Shown: positions 6,976-9,016 of the stretch, in pieces
How positions within the stretch are numbered: the stretch's first letter is position 1
Layout of the letters: every line of letters begins with the position of its first letter
Assembly: GCA_003224835.1 (NCBI GenBank)
Contig: QHZX01000203.1
Location: 1 to 9,016 of the forward strand
Direction: 5' to 3'
From: Acidobacteriota bacterium
Lineage (GTDB): Bacteria > Acidobacteriota > Terriglobia > Terriglobales > Acidobacteriaceae
DNA length: 9,016 bases
The notes under the pieces: model-generated
Told to the model about the DNA's origin: nothing
The model's input: only the letters and a program-made list of their open reading frames with translations
Database searches by the model: none
Translations under genes and position numbers: made by a program

Positions 6976-7448
6976 ACTGGGAAAGTTGGATAGTATCGGG
7001 CTTTCTTGCCACGCTGGGGCTCACTACGGTTGCCGTCGGCAGTCAAGGGCTGCATTTGACCCGCATGAATGTTCCATATCTCCTGGGCACCATCATGACA
7101 CCGAAACGTGAACGGGCTCACCTTTATGGGTTTCTTGCGCATCTTGTGAACGGCTGGGCATTCTCGTTTTTTTACATTTATATTTTTGAAGTTCGACATA
7201 TCGCGAACTGGTGGTTCGGTCTTCTGATCGGCGTAGCCCATACCCTGGTTGTGCTCACGGTCGTCATGGCATTGCTGCCGACAGTCCATCCCCGCATGGC
7301 CACGGAGCGGAAGGGACCAACTGCGCGCCGACAGCTTGAACCGCCGGGATTTATGGCGCTCAATTACGGCTACCGGACACCACTTTCCATTTTTGTCGCG
7401 CATATGGTCTTTGGCGCCATTCTTGGGTCGCTTTATCACCTGCGCTAA
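6972..7448 (+). CDS. Four-helix integral membrane protein of unknown function
   Basis: A 158-residue hydrophobic protein with about four membrane segments, near residues 5-26, 47-72, 78-103 and 134-156. Between them are conserved-looking polar loops: MNVPYLLGTIMTPKRERAH after helix 1, HPRMATERKGPTARRQLEPP before the last helix, and LNYGYRTP. I recognise the pattern as an uncharacterised family of small membrane proteins with a PYLLGT and LEPPGF signature, but I know no function for it. Its ATG shares four bases with the GH15 stop (ATGA), so translation is probably coupled and both are read from one mRNA. Only 45 bp separate its stop from the transaldolase start. This placement suggests a role near carbohydrate metabolism, but nothing in the sequence identifies a substrate or shows transport motifs. 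Confidence 0.85.
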   Translation: MNWESWIVSGFLATLGLTTVAVGSQGLHLTRMNVPYLLGTIMTPKRERAHLYGFLAHLVNGWAFSFFYIYIFEVRHIANWWFGLLIGVAHTLVVLTVVMALLPTVHPRMATERKGPTARRQLEPPGFMALNYGYRTPLSIFVAHMVFGAILGSLYHLR

Positions 7449-7481
7449 TGCAACCGCTGCTCTGCAATGTCCATCCGACAG

Positions 7482-7488
7482 AAGGAGG
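7482..7488 (+). promoter_or_regulatory. Strong Shine-Dalgarno site for transaldolase
   Basis: AAGGAGG, part of AAGGAGGAG, lies 5 nt before ATG 7494. It is the best ribosome-binding site in the window and decides the start of the transaldolase gene. It suggests efficient translation independent of the upstream cistrons. Confidence 0.8.
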
Positions 7489-7493
7489 AGAAT

Positions 7494-8606
7494 ATGAATT
7501 CGCTCCGAGAAGTTGAAGCCTTAGGTCAATCCATCTGGCTCGATTACATGCGGCGTGACCTGATTACCAGCGGGCAGCTCCATCGGCTGATTGAAGCCGA
7601 TGGGTTGAGCGGAATTACCAGCAATCCCACAATTTTCGAAAAGGCGATTTCGACGGACAGCGAATATGACTCCGCGATACAACAATTTCTAAACGCCTCG
7701 CCGGAAATTAATTCTGCCACTCTGTTTGAGCAAATCGAAGTGGAAGATATTCGCATGGCAGCGGACGTCCTCAGGCCGGTCTACGATCGCACAAACGGAA
7801 ACGATGGATTCGTGAGCATCGAGGTAAATCCGCATCTTGCCTGTGACACCAAGGGCAGTATTGCGGAGGCGAAGCGCTTGTGGAGCGCGGTAGGCCGTCC
7901 GAACCTAATGGTAAAAATTCCTGCGACGGTGGAGGGTCTTCCCGCGATCGAGAAGCTAACCGCAGAGGGCATCAACGTGAACGTCACATTGATGTTCTCA
8001 GTCAGTCAGTACTCTGACGTAATGCAAGCGTACTTGAATGGAATCGCGCAGGCTCAGGATCCGCAAAGAGTCGCCTCAGTAGCATCCTTTTTTGTCAGCC
8101 GCGTGGACACAGCGGTGGACAAGGCGTTGGCGGATATGGGAACTGCCGAAGCGCTCGCCTTGCAAGGAAAAGCCGGGATCGCGAATGCCAAGCTCGGGTA
8201 TCTTCTGTTCCGCGAGGTGTTCTCCTCCGAGCAATTTCAAAAGTTGAAAGCTCGGGGAGCAAGAGTGCAACGGCCGCTCTGGGCGAGCACCGGCACAAAA
8301 AATAAGAAATACTCAGATGTGATGTATCTGGAAGCACTAATCGGCCCCTACACCATTAACTCTGTTCCCCCTGAGACGCTGGAGGCCTTTCGTGATCACG
8401 GACACGCGAACGTCACGATCACTGAGGCTGTGAGTGAGGCAGAAGAAGTAGTCGGGAAATTGCAGGCGATGGAAATTAATTTGCGGTCAATTGGGATGGA
8501 ACTGACCGAACAAGGCGTGGAAAAGTTTGAAAAATCGTATGATGACCTCGTTTCCTCGCTGGATAACAAGCGGAAGGAACTCTTGCGGCGATCGTCCGCG
8601 GCTTAG
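7494..8606 (+). CDS. tal: Transaldolase
   Basis: A 370-residue transaldolase of the longer actinobacterial/acidobacterial type (TIGR00876-like). It moves a dihydroxyacetone unit between sedoheptulose 7-phosphate and glyceraldehyde 3-phosphate in the non-oxidative pentose phosphate pathway, in the cytoplasm. Family motifs are present in order: GQSIWLDYMRRDLI, GITSNPTIFEKAI, VSIEVNPHLACDT, and PNLMVKIPAT with Lys141 as the Schiff-base lysine. Then come GINVNVTLMFSVSQY, FFVSRVDTAVDK, and RPLWASTGTKN with YSDVMYLEALIGP. The ATG at 7494 is chosen over an in-frame ATG at 7467 because AAGGAGG (7482-7488) lies 5 nt before it and the family N-terminus begins here. It follows the membrane-protein gene by 45 bp and probably belongs to the same operon. 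The gene is intact, and some relatives are fused to glucose-6-phosphate isomerase but this one is not. Confidence 0.95.
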   Translation: MNSLREVEALGQSIWLDYMRRDLITSGQLHRLIEADGLSGITSNPTIFEKAISTDSEYDSAIQQFLNASPEINSATLFEQIEVEDIRMAADVLRPVYDRTNGNDGFVSIEVNPHLACDTKGSIAEAKRLWSAVGRPNLMVKIPATVEGLPAIEKLTAEGINVNVTLMFSVSQYSDVMQAYLNGIAQAQDPQRVASVASFFVSRVDTAVDKALADMGTAEALALQGKAGIANAKLGYLLFREVFSSEQFQKLKARGARVQRPLWASTGTKNKKYSDVMYLEALIGPYTINSVPPETLEAFRDHGHANVTITEAVSEAEEVVGKLQAMEINLRSIGMELTEQGVEKFEKSYDDLVSSLDNKRKELLRRSSAA

Positions 8607-8744
8607 GACAAAAGCTGTATGCCAGATGTAAGTGAAAAATGAGTGTATGTCTTGCATCGGACGGGTAGACTCGGCAACGAAACCGCATCTACATTGCGCA
8701 TGGACCGCTACAGCGGCGCGGGTTTTTATCGTTTTCCCCGCATC

Positions 8745-8789
8745 GGCCCGGATGAAGCCGAACGATGTCAGTCCGGGCCACGCCGTTTT
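8745..8789 (+). terminator. Possible intrinsic terminator between tal and argJ
   Basis: GGCCCGGA (8745-8752) pairs perfectly with TCCGGGCC (8772-8779). TGA (8753-8755) with TCA (8768-8770) extends the stem by 3 bp across a single bulged G, leaving a 12-nt loop. A short TTTT (8786-8789) follows on the plus strand, so it best fits the end of the transaldolase transcript. On the minus strand no T-run follows, so argJ termination here is less supported. A weaker candidate is a 4-bp stem at 8705-8716 followed by TTTTT at 8723-8727. Nothing else is visible in the 181-bp gap. Confidence 0.4.
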
Positions 8790-9016
8790 AAGTCGAATAT
8801 TCTGCGTTCACCCTGACGTACTCTGCGCTGAGGTCAGTGGTCAGAAAGTCAATCGAAGCCTTCCCTGTCCCTAACTGCACCGAAACCCTGCACTCCGGCT
8901 TGGAGAGTTCTTCATGCGCCGCGTTCTGGTCGAAGGTGCAGGCGACCGCACCGCGGCAGACCATTTGATCGCCAATGTGAATTTTGATCTTCTCCGGATT
9001 GACCGGAACCCCGCTC
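8788..9016 (-). CDS. argJ: ArgJ (glutamate N-acetyltransferase / amino-acid acetyltransferase), C-terminal end, partial
   Basis: On the minus strand an open frame enters from the right edge and ends at TAA (8790-8788). It reads SGVPVNPEKIKIHIGDQMVC, then RGAVACTFDQNAAHEELSKP, then ECRVSVQLGTGKASIDFLTT, and ends DLSAEYVRVNAEYST. This is the characteristic ArgJ C-terminus: the N-P-E-K and G-D strand, the F-D-x-x-x-A-x-x-x-L-x-x-x-E stretch, G-x-G-x-A, and D-L-(S/T)-x-x-Y-V-x-(I/V)-N-x-x-Y-x-T. ArgJ transfers acetyl from N-acetylornithine to glutamate in cyclic arginine biosynthesis. The autocleavage Thr and the rest of the protein lie outside the window (76 residues seen). It is convergent to tal and so belongs to a separate transcription unit. 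Confidence 0.92.
   Translation of the reverse strand, partial: SGVPVNPEKIKIHIGDQMVCRGAVACTFDQNAAHEELSKPECRVSVQLGTGKASIDFLTTDLSAEYVRVNAEYST

Noticed and set aside
6864..7439. Open frame of 191 codons on the minus strand
   Set aside because: It lies antisense to the end of GH15 and almost all of the membrane-protein gene, both of which have family motifs. Its own translation shows no recognisable domain.
7467..7493. Upstream ATG at 7467 as transaldolase start
   Set aside because: The strong ribosome-binding site lies after it, and the family N-terminus starts at 7494.
8632..8874. Open frame of 80 codons on the plus strand after transaldolase
   Set aside because: It crosses the argJ C-terminal coding sequence on the opposite strand, and its composition does not look like a protein.

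Overview
The window looks like chromosomal DNA of a moderately GC-rich diderm bacterium, most likely an Acidobacteriota member (Terriglobia-like). This is inferred from the style of the proteins: a TamB-family envelope protein, a small Cys-pair protein of a type I associate with acidobacteria, and a GH15 enzyme next to transaldolase. It is not proven by a marker gene. I see no tRNA, rRNA, CRISPR array, transposase or phage gene.

Left part (1-4462). The window opens inside a tamB-like gene, which encodes an inner-membrane-anchored, periplasm-spanning AsmA-like protein. Its conserved C-terminal domain reads well up to about 2680. The last 47 codons of a TamB-type end are then found in another frame (2685-2828), and a conserved stretch that should lie between them is missing. 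Overlapping this true 3' end by 26 bp begins a second gene (2803-4462) whose protein joins a phosphoribosyltransferase-like domain to an aminoglycoside-phosphotransferase-like kinase domain. It too is interrupted by a frame change, at about 3850-3890. Two such breaks 1.2 kb apart point either to local sequence or assembly errors or to real decay of this pair.

Middle (4463-5127). A 77-residue protein with two Cys pairs (4589-4822) is followed by 305 bp of non-coding DNA. This holds a perfect 12-bp inverted repeat (4957-4968 with 4986-4997) and a third segment (5011-5017) that could pair with the same arm.

Right part (5128-8606). Three genes run the same way: a GH15 glucoamylase/trehalase-type hydrolase, a four-helix membrane protein whose start overlaps the GH15 stop (ATGA), and transaldolase with a strong Shine-Dalgarno site. 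Together they suggest a carbohydrate unit in which an alpha-glucan or trehalose is cut to glucose and carbon passes through the pentose phosphate pathway. A convergent gene on the minus strand enters from the right edge (9016-8788): the C-terminal end of argJ, of the arginine pathway. A hairpin separates it from transaldolase.

The most interesting items are the PRTase-kinase fusion protein, the paired frame breaks, and the hairpin region ahead of the GH15 gene.
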